DNA of 64,000 nt from Microvirga arsenatis (GTDB taxonomy: Bacteria > Pseudomonadota > Alphaproteobacteria > Rhizobiales > Beijerinckiaceae): the NCBI RefSeq assembly GCF_009910705.1, contig NZ_JAAAXJ010000001.1:62001-126000 (forward strand), read 5' to 3'. Positions 8,213 to 17,775 of this stretch are shown in pieces. Both the position numbers and the translations under genes were made by a program. The notes below the pieces were generated by a model. It ran no database searches. It saw nothing but the letters and a program-made list of their open reading frames with translations, and was not told the origin of the DNA. Within the stretch, counting starts at the first letter, position 1. Each line of letters starts with the position of its first letter.

Positions 8213-9426
8213 CATTGTGTCAGGAGATCGAGATAGCGCGGGAAGGTGCGCGTCTTGAAGTCGTAATGCTCCAGCACGGTCTCTCTGGCGGCCTGCGAGA
8301 GGCGCCGGCGCTGGGCCGGGTCGTCGAGCAGCTCGCATAGGGTGTCCACCAGCGCCGCGCGGTCGAAGAAGCCCACGCTGCGCCCGTTCTCGCCGTCCTT
8401 CAGAACCTCCAGCACCGGGCCCGTGGCGGAGCCCAGCATGGTGCAGCCGCAGGCCATGGCCTCCAGAAACGACCAGGACAGCACGAACGGGTAGGTGAGA
8501 TAGACGTGCACGGACGAGACCCGCAGCAGATCGAGATAAGCGTCGTAAGGCAGCTGGCCCAGGAAGTGCACGCGGCTCATGTCCAGATCGGCGCCGACCT
8601 CCTCGAGCATCACGCGCTTCCAGCTCTGCCCGCTCGCATGGTTCTGCCCGTAGCTGATCTCCTCCCGGCCCACCAGCACGACCTGCGCCTTCGGCCGCCG
8701 CTTCAGGATCTCCGGCAGGCTGCGCATGAACACATGGAAGCCGCGATAGGGTTCGAGGGAGCGCGATACGTAGGTCACCACCTCGTCGGCCTGGCTCAAC
8801 ACCGCGCCGTTCGGCAGGGCGAAGGCGGCGGCGGGGTTGGGCGCCGCATGGGCCGTGTCGATGCCCTCGTGGATCACCTCGATCTGCGATCCGATCTGCG
8901 GCGGGAACAGGCCGGCCTGCCAACGGGTCGGCGTGACGCAGCAATCCGCCGCCGCGAAGGCCAGGAGATTGGTGGCATTACGCAGGGGAACGGTGCGCAG
9001 GTCGCGGCTGCGGACCCTCAGCTCGGGATCGAAATCGAGGTCGCTGTCTTGCGCGCGGTAGAAGTATTCGAGATAGGCGATGAACCGGGCCTCGGGAAAC
9101 ACCTCCGGCACGAACAGGGCGTCGCCCCAGCCCGGATGCGCCAGGATCACGTCCGGCCTGAAGCCCTTGTCCTTCAAGGCTTGCGCGAGATCCGCCACTG
9201 TGCGCCCCCGGCGCGCGTGCTCGGCGAAGTCGGTGCCGAGAGGAAACGCCGCCTCCGCCGGCCCGGTCGGGTGCGAATAGCCCCGGTAGGTGATCCGCTC
9301 CGCCCCGCCGGACCCCCGCTCCCCTTCGCCGATCCCCACGATCCGCCACTCCTCCCGCCCCATCAGCTCCTTGGCGAGCCGCTTGAACTGGCCGGGAAAA
9401 TTGGGGTGGAGGAGGAGGAGGTTCAT
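8212..9426 (-). CDS. GT4-family glycosyltransferase
   Basis: The product has 404 residues and starts MNLLLLHPNFPGQFKRLAKEL, typical of a GT-B glycosyltransferase N-domain. The C-domain shows VTYVSRSLEPYRGFHVFMRSL (about residue 225), VVLVGREEISYG, FLGQLPYDAYLDLLRVSSVHVYLTYPFVLSWSFLEAMACG and a GENGRSV region, the acceptor/donor motifs of the GT4 family. It probably adds a sugar to a surface polysaccharide at the cytoplasmic face. The gene is GC-rich like the chromosome and lies convergent to the secretion operon. The AT-rich region begins just upstream of its start. Confidence 0.88.
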   Translation of the reverse strand: MNLLLLHPNFPGQFKRLAKELMGREEWRIVGIGEGERGSGGAERITYRGYSHPTGPAEAAFPLGTDFAEHARRGRTVADLAQALKDKGFRPDVILAHPGWGDALFVPEVFPEARFIAYLEYFYRAQDSDLDFDPELRVRSRDLRTVPLRNATNLLAFAAADCCVTPTRWQAGLFPPQIGSQIEVIHEGIDTAHAAPNPAAAFALPNGAVLSQADEVVTYVSRSLEPYRGFHVFMRSLPEILKRRPKAQVVLVGREEISYGQNHASGQSWKRVMLEEVGADLDMSRVHFLGQLPYDAYLDLLRVSSVHVYLTYPFVLSWSFLEAMACGCTMLGSATGPVLEVLKDGENGRSVGFFDRAALVDTLCELLDDPAQRRRLSQAARETVLEHYDFKTRTFPRYLDLLTQ

Positions 9427-9696
9427 GGGAAACCGATTACGATACGGATGTATAGATCAAGTTACAGCGGGAAGCTAACAGGTTGTATCTACTCAAGCTT
9501 AGCTCACATCGGACTTCAAGATTCTCCATTATTCTCCCGTTGCGTCATACCGTCATATGATATCAAGCAGAAGCTCATGAGATGGAGCTTGCTCATTAGT
9601 AGATGATTCGCTTATTTCGATAACACAACTTCCTCGTTGGAAGTGCCTTTGCGATGTAACCACGGCCGCTTAGGGCTCAACATCAATTTGAACGGA

Positions 9697-12627
9697 ATGA
9701 ATGACGTGACGACCCTCTACCCAACCAATAAAAAAAAGCGGATCTGCCTCGTTACTGAAGAGATCGCTGGGTTCGGCGGTTCAGGCGGCATTGGTGCAGC
9801 TTTTGAAGAGTTGGCTGTCAGCCTTTCCGTAAATGGTTACATCGTTGATATCCTGCATGCTCCGATCGCACCACCGTCTGAAGATGAGGCCCGCCGTCTA
9901 TTCGAGCGATTTATGCGGGACAACATCCAATTCATCTCTATGGACTTCAACCGGTTCGTTTGGGGAGGGGAGGCTCATGAGAAGCGTGCGTATTCGGTCT
10001 ATGAGACCTTGCGTCGAATGGTGCCGCATTATGATGCCATTCATTTTCATGACTACAAAGGCTTGGCGTATTTCTGTTTGGCAGCAAAGCGCCAAGGATT
10101 GGACTTCCAGTCAACCGTGTTGGTCGTGCAGGCTCACGGGCCAACACGATGGGCCCTTGAAGCAAACAAGTCCCTCTTTACCCATCAGGATCAGATCAAA
10201 ATCGATTTCATGGAAAGGAAGTCGATTGAACTGGCAGATTTCCTGGTAAGCCCCAGCCAATATCTTGTCGACTGGATGGTGTCTCATGGATACGCCCTTC
10301 CAGCGCCGGATCGCGTTCACATCATCAAGAATGTTTGTACTTTAGCGACGCGTTTCTCACGAAGCCTGGCATCTGAGGCTCCTGTGGCGGCCACCCCAGC
10401 CAATGAGATCGTGTTTTTCGCACGTCATGAAGGCCGCAAAGGGTTCATCGAGTTCTGTAAAGCTGTCGACTCAATTGCTGGTATTCTAGCCGAGCGCCAG
10501 ATCACGGTGACATTCCTTGGCAAGCTTGGAGAGATAAATGGTCGTCCTTCCGGCGTCGAGCTGACGAATCGCGCAAAGAATTGGAAATTCCCGATCAACA
10601 TTCGCACCAAGTGGGATCGTTATGCCTCGCTGAACTATCTGGGTAGCAATCCCCGTTCAGTGGTTGTGATCCCATCGCCGGAGGAAAACTCTCCATACAC
10701 AGTGCTTGAAGCTGTTGTGCTTCGGAAGCCGGTTATCACCTCCATTCACGGCGGCGCCCGTGAACTGATTGACGCAAGCTTGCACGACCAACTCCTATGC
10801 CCAATCACTCCTAAGGATCTTGCCGACAAGCTTCTGCAAGCGGTCACCGTTGGATTGCCTGGTGCTCTGCTCGATGAGACACCCGAGAGCATTGAGAAGC
10901 GCTGGGCTGAATTTCACAATAACCTGCCGGCGCCGACACCTGTTGCCAAAGTGACGGAGAGGGTCAAGAAGCCAAAGGTTGTATTGGGCATCACTCATTA
11001 CGAGCGTCCAGACAAGCTCTTGGAGGCCCTTATGTCGGCCGCCCGACAGACTTACGAGAATCTGGAGATCGTAGTAGTCGACGATGGCTCCAGCAAACCC
11101 GAGACACTTGAGAAACTGGCAAACATCGAGGTTCTGCTCAAGCGGCTTGGAGGCCGCTTGATTCGTCGGGAGAATGGCTATCTTGGAGCTGCACGCAACA
11201 CGATCGCCAAGAACACGAAATCCGACTATCTGGTTTTCCTTGATGATGATGACCTTGCCTTCGACACGATGGTGGAAACCCTTGTGCAAGCAGCCGAGGC
11301 AACCAAGGCGGATATTACGGGATGCTTCAACCTCTTCATGGAAGAGGTTCGTCGTCAGAAGGAAAAGCCGGCCATCATGCCGGAAAAGTTTGAACAAAAG
11401 TTGAGCTATGCTCCAATTGGTGGGCCGCTATCGATCGCTTCTTATGAGAATACCCTTGGTGCAGCTACGGCGCTGATCCGACGGAGGCATTTCGAGAAGA
11501 TCGGCGGCTACACTGAGATCTATGGAGTTGGGTTCGAAGATTACGAATTTTATCTTCGCTCGTTGCAAGAGGGCGCTACCCTGCAGATCGTACCTAGGGC
11601 TCTCTACCTTTACGAGGTTGGACGTCCAAGCATGATCTCCAACACGTCTGCGATGCAGAATTACCAGCGCATCCTTGATGCTATTGATCTGTCGAAGAAT
11701 CATTCCGAATGGCGGGATTTCATTGAACTTTTCACAGGTCGCGAGGCTCTCATGAATAGCCTGAATCGCATTGAGTGGGAGTACAGAAGTGACCCGCTCA
11801 GTGCGCATCTGGTACCTTTGCGTACGAGCAACAATGCGACTTCTGAATATGCTGAGATGCTCGCAACCTACGCAGAGGCTATTGGAGCTCCATTTCTCGC
11901 TCAAGCATGGAGAGCTTCGACGAAATCCGATCAGCGGAGTCCGGTGCAAGGCATGGCTCTGGACAACACGCATGATGAGCCGATCCGTCTCATCGCACGG
12001 CAGGAGGTCGAAGTGCCTCAGCCGGTAGTCGCTTCTGGTCTGACATTCGAGGATGCAGGTATCCTCCTTGATCTTTCCATGCAGCGCGCTGAAAAAGCAG
12101 CAGCTCATTTGGCAGACCTGCTTATGCGCAGGCAGGTGATTGACCTCACCTTGGCTGAACTCGTCCGCGAAGCTGTCCGCCAAGCCGGCAGCGATCTAGG
12201 CTCCAATGCATATAGGCTCCTCCTAGATCGCCTTCTTGAAAGCAAGATTCAGCCAGAGCATCAGATTTCGGTCGCAACTTCAGCTATTCTGATTGCGCAA
12301 GGACATTCGGATAAAAGAACTATTCATCAGATCATTGAAGCGCTTTTCAGAGCCGATGAAGCGGACTACTTCCAAGCCCATCCTGAGGTTCAGCAGATGG
12401 TGAAGGTAGAGAAGCGATTTGTAAGCGGTCTGCACCACTACAAGGAGCATGGACTCATTGAGGGTGAAGAGGGTTATCAGCGCCTCTTTGCGCTTTGCGC
12501 CGAGATGCGTAAGGCCAAGGGGTGGGAGGTGACTCCTTGGACAATTGGGGATGTTTTCGGTGTTTCTGGCGCCATTCCACGTGGCCAAGAGCAGCGACGT
12601 ATATTCAAAATTGCTCCGAAGGCTTAG
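9697..12627 (+). CDS. Bifunctional glycosyltransferase (GT4 + GT2)
   Basis: The product has about 976 residues from ATG 9697; an open TTG at 9637 would add 20 residues of unlikely sequence. Domain 1 (about 10-410) is GT4/GT-B with RICLVTEEIAGFGGSGGIG, the HFHDYKGLAYFC segment and PSPEENSPYTVLEAVVLRKPVI. Domain 2 (about 430-670) is GT2/GT-A with VVLGITHYERPDKLLEALMS, VVVDDGSS and the metal motif YLVFLDDDDLAF, then GVGFEDYEFYLRSL. The last about 280 residues are helical and unrecognised. Two linked transferases imply addition of two successive sugars to a polysaccharide. Composition is AT-rich against the chromosome. Pyruvyltransferase and methyltransferase genes follow. Confidence 0.87.
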   Translation: MNDVTTLYPTNKKKRICLVTEEIAGFGGSGGIGAAFEELAVSLSVNGYIVDILHAPIAPPSEDEARRLFERFMRDNIQFISMDFNRFVWGGEAHEKRAYSVYETLRRMVPHYDAIHFHDYKGLAYFCLAAKRQGLDFQSTVLVVQAHGPTRWALEANKSLFTHQDQIKIDFMERKSIELADFLVSPSQYLVDWMVSHGYALPAPDRVHIIKNVCTLATRFSRSLASEAPVAATPANEIVFFARHEGRKGFIEFCKAVDSIAGILAERQITVTFLGKLGEINGRPSGVELTNRAKNWKFPINIRTKWDRYASLNYLGSNPRSVVVIPSPEENSPYTVLEAVVLRKPVITSIHGGARELIDASLHDQLLCPITPKDLADKLLQAVTVGLPGALLDETPESIEKRWAEFHNNLPAPTPVAKVTERVKKPKVVLGITHYERPDKLLEALMSAARQTYENLEIVVVDDGSSKPETLEKLANIEVLLKRLGGRLIRRENGYLGAARNTIAKNTKSDYLVFLDDDDLAFDTMVETLVQAAEATKADITGCFNLFMEEVRRQKEKPAIMPEKFEQKLSYAPIGGPLSIASYENTLGAATALIRRRHFEKIGGYTEIYGVGFEDYEFYLRSLQEGATLQIVPRALYLYEVGRPSMISNTSAMQNYQRILDAIDLSKNHSEWRDFIELFTGREALMNSLNRIEWEYRSDPLSAHLVPLRTSNNATSEYAEMLATYAEAIGAPFLAQAWRASTKSDQRSPVQGMALDNTHDEPIRLIARQEVEVPQPVVASGLTFEDAGILLDLSMQRAEKAAAHLADLLMRRQVIDLTLAELVREAVRQAGSDLGSNAYRLLLDRLLESKIQPEHQISVATSAILIAQGHSDKRTIHQIIEALFRADEADYFQAHPEVQQMVKVEKRFVSGLHHYKEHGLIEGEEGYQRLFALCAEMRKAKGWEVTPWTIGDVFGVSGAIPRGQEQRRIFKIAPKA

Positions 12628-12716
12628 CAGGCATTTCATTAACGTTGAGCATGCTTGTTCTTCTGGGGCTGAGTGGAACTGCACCTTGTTCATGGCAGTT
12701 CAAGTGAGGATTGAAC

Positions 12717-13931
12717 GTGACTGAGATTTTTCTGCGCAGCACCCGACACTCCTATCCTTCAGATCCTGTTCAGAAGCGCTTTGAGGCTGCGGTATATAAC
12801 ACTGGTAACTACTTCTTTGAGGAAGCTGTTGCCAGCCATATGCCTTATCTTGAAGTCCATAACACTCTTGAGGGGCTCCCGCAGAATATCACCCGGCTCG
12901 TCTTGTCGATGTCAAACTTCATCAGCCCAGCTGCTGATCTCACAGGCTGGTGCGAGGAGCTAGAGTCTCGCAAAATCGACCAAATGGTAATGATTGGTGC
13001 CGGCGCTCAATCATATCGCTACGATGATAGCATTGAACTCAAGAAAGAAACGAGACGCTTTCTCGATCTGCTGGCCGATAAGAGTATTTCTATCGGTGTG
13101 CGAGGCTTCTATACAGCAGAGATACTTAATGATTTTGGGATCAAAAACATCGAGGTAATTGGCTGTCCCACTGCGTTTTGGAACGACTTTCCAGATGTCC
13201 GTCCTTTCAATGGTTCTGCGTCTGGAGAGCCGCGGCTAGCCATACATTGCACGCCAGATGGTAATTTCCGAGATGCTGTTGGGGCCTTATTCAAGCATGG
13301 GTTTGAACATAAGGCAGACTATATCATTCAATCTGAAGGTTGGATGATGCCTTATATTTTGCCGGACATGCCAAGTCTTCGAGAGCAGTACGAAACCGAT
13401 ACGCACTCTCGATACTACACACACGGCTACCTTTCTCACGATCAATTTGAGAGCTGGATGAGTGGCCATGCTCAAATCTATTTTGGCATGACCTCATGGA
13501 TCGAAGCGATGAAGGGCTATGACTTCGTTTATGGATCTCGCTTCCATGGCAATATGGCTGCCATCATGGCCGGAACACCAGCACTTAATATGCCATTCGA
13601 TACCCGAACGCGTGAGATGGTCGAGTATCTTAATCTGCCACATATCCCACTCGAGGACTTTGAAGCAAGTTTTTCACTGGAAGACTTGGCTGAATTCGCA
13701 GACTTTTCTCTATTTAACTCAAGCTACCCACTGTTGCGTGAGCGCTATATTTCGTTCCTATCGCGTAATGGGTTGGAGTTTGGAAAGAAAATAGGAGATC
13801 GGGCTCAAAGGGTAAAACGGAATAATCTCGACCACCTTGAGCAGATTGCATCCCAGGTTGATGTGCCTCCATCACTTTTGGAGCGTGAGTCGAAGTTACG
13901 ACGGCGCGATGAATCGGTATCTATTTTATGA
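12717..13931 (+). CDS. Polysaccharide pyruvyl transferase family protein
   Basis: The product has about 404 residues. GTG 12717 lies six bases after GAGGA and is preferred to TTG 12711. The motif order fits the family: KIDQMVMIGAGAQSY, SIGVRGFYTAEILNDFGIKNIEVIGCPTAFW near residue 125, and YGSRFHGNMAAIMAGTPALNMPFDTRTREM near residue 275 with the conserved R-H-G-N. Such enzymes move pyruvate from phosphoenolpyruvate onto exopolysaccharide sugars as ketals, which adds negative charge. The gene is clearly AT-rich and follows the bifunctional glycosyltransferase by about 90 bases in the same direction. Confidence 0.85.
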   Translation: MTEIFLRSTRHSYPSDPVQKRFEAAVYNTGNYFFEEAVASHMPYLEVHNTLEGLPQNITRLVLSMSNFISPAADLTGWCEELESRKIDQMVMIGAGAQSYRYDDSIELKKETRRFLDLLADKSISIGVRGFYTAEILNDFGIKNIEVIGCPTAFWNDFPDVRPFNGSASGEPRLAIHCTPDGNFRDAVGALFKHGFEHKADYIIQSEGWMMPYILPDMPSLREQYETDTHSRYYTHGYLSHDQFESWMSGHAQIYFGMTSWIEAMKGYDFVYGSRFHGNMAAIMAGTPALNMPFDTRTREMVEYLNLPHIPLEDFEASFSLEDLAEFADFSLFNSSYPLLRERYISFLSRNGLEFGKKIGDRAQRVKRNNLDHLEQIASQVDVPPSLLERESKLRRRDESVSIL

Positions 13932-13947
13932 GAAATATTACTTGTGC

Positions 13948-14562
13948 TCAGAAGAGTAAGTCTGAGCGGATGGCAACTATAACTTGTGTACACTGCGCGA
14001 TGTTAGTTACTAAATGACGCGAGATTGGCAGGAACTGAGACACGTACTGCTTGAATTCCAGTGTGGTCCATTCCCTTAGATGTGCTGGATTTGCTGGTGG
14101 GCCAAGGCGAGGGGACAGACCGCGATCAGCAAGGAGTTCCAATGCTGGTGTCGAAATCACCACAATCTTGGCAGATGACTCACCGATCGCGCTGAGAAGG
14201 ACATCGGGATCCGACAAATGCTCAATTACATCAGAGCAAATGACGATATCTGAATCGAATAACTCAGAAGTGATCTCTTCTCCACTGTGCCAAATCCGGT
14301 CTGGATATTTCTGACGCAGAAAGCTTAAAGCAGGCTCTATCTCAACACCGGCAAATTCGACGTCACCAAAGTATTTTATAAGCTTGAAACCGGAGCCGCA
14401 GCCAAAATCGACGGCCTTCTTACATCTATGTTTGTCGAACAATTCACGAGCTAATTCATAAACTTCTCTCTGCCACTCATCGCGGTACCTACGATCATCA
14501 AACGGCACACCTTCGCGGCGCGAGATGTACTCGGGATGAAGGCAGAACGGTGTCGTATTCAT
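13948..14562 (-). CDS. Class I SAM-dependent methyltransferase
   Basis: The product has 204 residues. Motif I is KKAVDFGCGSGFKLIKYF near residue 49. The acidic residue binding the SAM ribose is in FAGVEIEPAL. Motif IV is DSDIVICSDVIEHLSDPDVLLSAI near residue 105. It resembles the small methyltransferases of LPS/EPS clusters that methylate sugars or terminal residues. Composition is AT-rich like its neighbours. It converges on the pyruvyltransferase gene with a 16-base gap and no obvious terminator. The substrate is not predictable. Confidence 0.85.
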   Translation of the reverse strand: MNTTPFCLHPEYISRREGVPFDDRRYRDEWQREVYELARELFDKHRCKKAVDFGCGSGFKLIKYFGDVEFAGVEIEPALSFLRQKYPDRIWHSGEEITSELFDSDIVICSDVIEHLSDPDVLLSAIGESSAKIVVISTPALELLADRGLSPRLGPPANPAHLREWTTLEFKQYVSQFLPISRHLVTNIAQCTQVIVAIRSDLLF

Positions 14563-14666
14563 GGACTTTCCCAGTACATCTTGCCTGTAGCTTACGCGCG
14601 ATCAATATCTACAAGCAAACTCATAAGGCCCGGTTGCGTTCACGAATTTCCTGCCTGCGCTGAGCT

Positions 14667-15149
14667 ATGGTCGTGGTGGGCTTCTCGCTTCTCTACGAGG
14701 ACAACACGATCCAGCATCTGGGGATGACCTTCCCGCGCTCCTCCGCCATGGGCAATCTGCTCGTGGCGGATCACCCCATGAAGGGTCTGCCCTTCGACCT
14801 CTACGACGGTGACGCGATCCGCCCGGCCCAGGCCGTCACGGCGGCGCTCATGGCTCTGTCGAAGGACCTCTTCCTGGCACTGAACGGGTTCGACCTGCGC
14901 TACGAGCGCGGCGACTTCGAGGATGCGGATCTCTGCCTCCGGGCACGCCAGCTCGGGGCCGAGATCCAGGTTCACGTCCATCCCGGCCTGTACCACCTCG
15001 AACGCCAGTCCATCCCGTCCATGGGAGACGACGATATCAGAGCCATGGTCACCTACATGAACTGCGCGGAATTCAACCGGCGCTGGGAAGCGGAGCTGAC
15101 GCGTCCGAAGCGCGTGTTCAAGGTCTCCGCGCCCAAGGCGCCGGCCTGA
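14667..15149 (+). pseudogene. Truncated GT2-type glycosyltransferase (C-terminal fragment)
   Basis: The 160 residues match only the second half of a GT2 enzyme: GFSLLYEDNTIQHLGMTF, then PAQAVTAALMALSKDLFLALNGFDLRYERGDFEDADLCLRARQLG and YHLERQS. The N-terminal nucleotide-sugar half (DDGS, DxD) is missing. An in-frame TGA lies just one codon before the first ATG, at the point where AT-rich DNA turns into GC-rich DNA. This points to loss of the 5' part when the neighbouring block was gained. Expression as a short protein is possible but a full transferase is not. Confidence 0.75.
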
Positions 15150-15218
15150 CCGCCCATCGTCTCCGAAAGGCGCCCAGGATGTGCGTCGGTTATCCATTCA
15201 GCAGATAGGTTCTCCCAC

Positions 15219-16514
15219 ATGCGCGTCATGGTCCTTTCACACGGGCATCCGGATCTCGGGGCTGGCGGCGCCGAGCGCGCTGCCTATTCCCTGTTTCAGG
15301 CGCTCAAGACCGATCCGACGGTCGAGAAGGCCGTATTCGTGGCCCGCGCGGAGCACGATGCGATCGGCCATAGCGCCTTCTTCGGCAGCTTCCGCGGCCG
15401 CCCTGACGAGATCCTCGCAGCCCCTCCGCCTGTGGACGGCCTCACGTTCCAGAGCCAGAACTACGATCTGCTGAAGCAGCTCATCCAGGAACTCATCCGC
15501 CATGTGCAGCCGGACGTGGTGCACATCCACCACTTCATCTACTGGGGACTCGACATCTTCGAGCTGTTCCGGGAAGCCGGCGTCCGCGTCATCTTCACCT
15601 TCCATGAATATGCGGCGATCTGCGCGCATTTCGGTCAGATGATCAAGACGAACGGCCGTCTGTGCTATGCCGCCTCGCCGGCGGAGTGCAGCGGGTGCTT
15701 CCCGTCGATCAGCGCCGGCAAGTTCTTCGTGCGGGAATCGATCCTGAAGCAGTTCTTCGGCAACGTCGACATGTTCGTCTCGCCCAGCGCCTTTTTGAAG
15801 GACCGCTACGTGGCCTGGGGGCTGCCGGCCGAACGCATCGCGGTGATCGAGAACATCATGGATCAGGACGTCCTCCGGAAGGTCCGTTCCCTCTCGGATC
15901 GCAAAGTGCTGCGCGTGGAAGGCGACCGGCGCCTGACACTCGCCTATTTCGGTCAGATCAACCCCTACAAGGGCGTCGATGTGCTGCTGGAGGCATGCGC
16001 CTCGTTGCCGAAGCGCACGCGCAAGCGCATCGAGGTCCGCATTCACGGCGAGAACAAGCATTTCCGCGACACCGATTTCGGCCGCAAGGTCGATCGTCTT
16101 CTCGAGGAAACGCGCGGTGTGGTCCGCATGATGGGAGCCTATCGCAATCAGGAGGTCCTCGACCTCATGCGGGGCAGCGACTGGATCATCATTCCGTCCA
16201 TCTGGTGGGAGAACTCGCCCATCGTGATTCAGGAGGCCCGTATGGCCGGTCGGCCGATCATCTATGCCGATATCGGTGGGATGGCCGAGAAGGCGGACCC
16301 CCGGGTCGACCTGCCTTTCTCCGCCGGCAGCCCGGGCGCCCTTGCGGACGTCATCCGCTACCTGGTGGAAGCGGAGGCGCAGGGTGACAACGCAGTTCTC
16401 TCGGCTCATGTCGAATCGCGCCTGACCTCGGACGCCGAGAATTATCGTCGCCATATGACCCTTTACCTGGGCGAGGCTTCGGAGCCCGTGAAACGCAGGC
16501 AGCTTGCGAGCTAG
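15219..16514 (+). CDS. GT4-family glycosyltransferase
   Basis: The product has 431 residues. The N-domain has MVLSHGHPDLGAGGAERAAYSLFQAL and VVHIHHFIYWGLDIFELF, followed by a Cys-rich loop CYAASPAECSGCFP near residue 150. The C-domain has LAYFGQINPYKGVDVLLEA near residue 245 and IIIPSIWWENSPIVIQEARMAGRPIIYADIGGMAE near residue 325, with the donor-binding E-N-S-P-I-V-I-Q-E. The GC-rich composition matches the chromosome. It lies 70 bases after the truncated GT2, so both probably belonged to the original glycan locus. Confidence 0.9.
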   Translation: MRVMVLSHGHPDLGAGGAERAAYSLFQALKTDPTVEKAVFVARAEHDAIGHSAFFGSFRGRPDEILAAPPPVDGLTFQSQNYDLLKQLIQELIRHVQPDVVHIHHFIYWGLDIFELFREAGVRVIFTFHEYAAICAHFGQMIKTNGRLCYAASPAECSGCFPSISAGKFFVRESILKQFFGNVDMFVSPSAFLKDRYVAWGLPAERIAVIENIMDQDVLRKVRSLSDRKVLRVEGDRRLTLAYFGQINPYKGVDVLLEACASLPKRTRKRIEVRIHGENKHFRDTDFGRKVDRLLEETRGVVRMMGAYRNQEVLDLMRGSDWIIIPSIWWENSPIVIQEARMAGRPIIYADIGGMAEKADPRVDLPFSAGSPGALADVIRYLVEAEAQGDNAVLSAHVESRLTSDAENYRRHMTLYLGEASEPVKRRQLAS

Positions 16515-16649
16515 AGGATTTTTCGGCGACGTGGATCCGGTTCGCCGTCAGAAATTCAGCTCAGGCTGTGCGGTCCTTTCGAAGGCAAGCATGGAGCCTC
16601 TCTCGTTCACACGGTCTCTCCAGACGACGATCCGGGTTGTTTCTCCCGC

Positions 16650-16805
16650 TCACGGACGCAGCTTGGATTTCGTCGCCACGATTGTCGTCGCAGGCGCGTA
16701 GGCTTTCAGCGCCTGCCCGAAGAGGGTGCCGATCAGGAGGCCCGCGACCACGATCAGCGGCAGCTGGCGCCAATCGATCCCTGAACCGGCTTTCATTCCC
16801 TTCAT
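16650..16805 (-). CDS. Small single-helix membrane protein, hypothetical
   Basis: A 51-residue frame begins at ATG 16805 with GGGAG about ten bases upstream. It holds one hydrophobic segment, LPLIVVAGLLIGTLFGQAL, and a basic C-terminal end (TKSKLRP). A longer frame to 16892 exists but lacks a better ribosome site. No family is recognised. It is the only plausible gene in this gap. Confidence 0.4.
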   Translation of the reverse strand: MKGMKAGSGIDWRQLPLIVVAGLLIGTLFGQALKAYAPATTIVATKSKLRP

Positions 16806-16916
16806 GAGATGCTCCCGCCCCAACTCTGCTGCTCGCGCCAAGACATCGAGTGTGCCACGGCGAATGATAACAATGGGTGTGCCGAAGGCCATGCGGCCTT
16901 CGACCCGACGAAATGC

Positions 16917-17681
16917 CTAGAGCATGAAATAGGATTTCGAGACGCTGGCGACACCCTTCAGGTAGACCGAAAAGTCCGCGCCGCCGTCGCCGTCGACATC
17001 GCCGCTCACGAGATACCCGCTTCCGTATTTCTCGGAGCGGAGCTCGCCTGCACGGTCCTGGAACGCAGCCTTGCCGATGAAGCGGAAAGCCTGGTTGCCG
17101 GCGGCCGTCGCATTGGCATCGATGGCGCGCAGATCGATCCTGTCCCCCTGCGAGAACGAGAAATCCTGGATCGTGTCCCGTCCGCTGGACGAGACCGTGC
17201 TGTCCCGGATGGACTTGAAGGTGAACGTGTCGGCGTCGAGCCCGCCATAGAGCTTGTCGGCGCCCTGGCGCCCGTAGAGCACGTCTCTGCCGGCGAATCC
17301 TTCCAGCCTGTCGTTGTAGCCGCCGCCGGTGATCCTGTCGTTGCCCGAGAGAACGGACCGGAAGATGCCGCGATCATCGGAGGTGGAGAAGGTCGAGGCC
17401 GCGTTCACCAGGCTGGTCACCGGGACGGATCCGCCGTCGAGAGAGGCCACCTTCCTGCCGGAGACGATGGACGCGTAGCCCGTCACGACGCCGCCCGTCG
17501 GAACCCCGTACACGTCATAGGTGAAGCCATAGCCCCTGAACTCGTCCCGGTATCCGATGTCGTAGTAATAGGCGGAGAAGCGGGTCGAGGTTCGGATGTA
17601 GTCGTCCGCGTAGAAGAGGTTGCTCAGGTCGAGGTCCGACAGCTTGAACCCCCACGAGCCGTTCCAGGTGAGCGTCGCCAT
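16917..17681 (-). CDS. Small RTX-type secreted protein with serralysin-like C-domain
   Basis: The product has 254 residues. The N-terminal half (1-110) is Tyr/Asp-rich and unrecognised. Residues about 112-150 hold two or three RTX turns (GGGYNDRLEG, GRDVLYGRQGADKLYG), then DADTFTFKSIRDS, GRDTIQDFSFSQGDRIDLRAIDAN, FIGKAAF and GDVDGDGGADFSVYLKG, the order of the peptidase M10 C-terminal domain. The end VSKSYFML suits type I secretion. No protease domain is present. The ribosome site AAGGGG can pair with CCCCT about ten bases upstream of it, a possible translational control. It is probably exported by a PrtD-type system. Confidence 0.82.
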   Translation of the reverse strand: MATLTWNGSWGFKLSDLDLSNLFYADDYIRTSTRFSAYYYDIGYRDEFRGYGFTYDVYGVPTGGVVTGYASIVSGRKVASLDGGSVPVTSLVNAASTFSTSDDRGIFRSVLSGNDRITGGGYNDRLEGFAGRDVLYGRQGADKLYGGLDADTFTFKSIRDSTVSSSGRDTIQDFSFSQGDRIDLRAIDANATAAGNQAFRFIGKAAFQDRAGELRSEKYGSGYLVSGDVDGDGGADFSVYLKGVASVSKSYFML

Positions 17682-17775
17682 TCTTTTCCCCTTCGTTTAG
17701 AGGGGATTTTTAACGTCCGCCGGGATGGGACGCAATTCCGCAAAAGAGCTAGGGGCCCTCTGTCTGCAAGGCCGA

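Larger units (their letters stand above)
9427..14660. other. AT-richer glycan-gene block, probably acquired
   Basis: Base and codon use change sharply just before the GT4 start at 9426 and change back at about 14640-14660. Genes inside use many AT-ending codons (for example AAT, GAA, TAT, TTG), unlike the GC-ending codons on both sides. The right edge falls immediately before a truncated GT2 gene. No transposase, integrase or clear flanking repeat is seen, so the mechanism is unknown. Confidence 0.65.
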
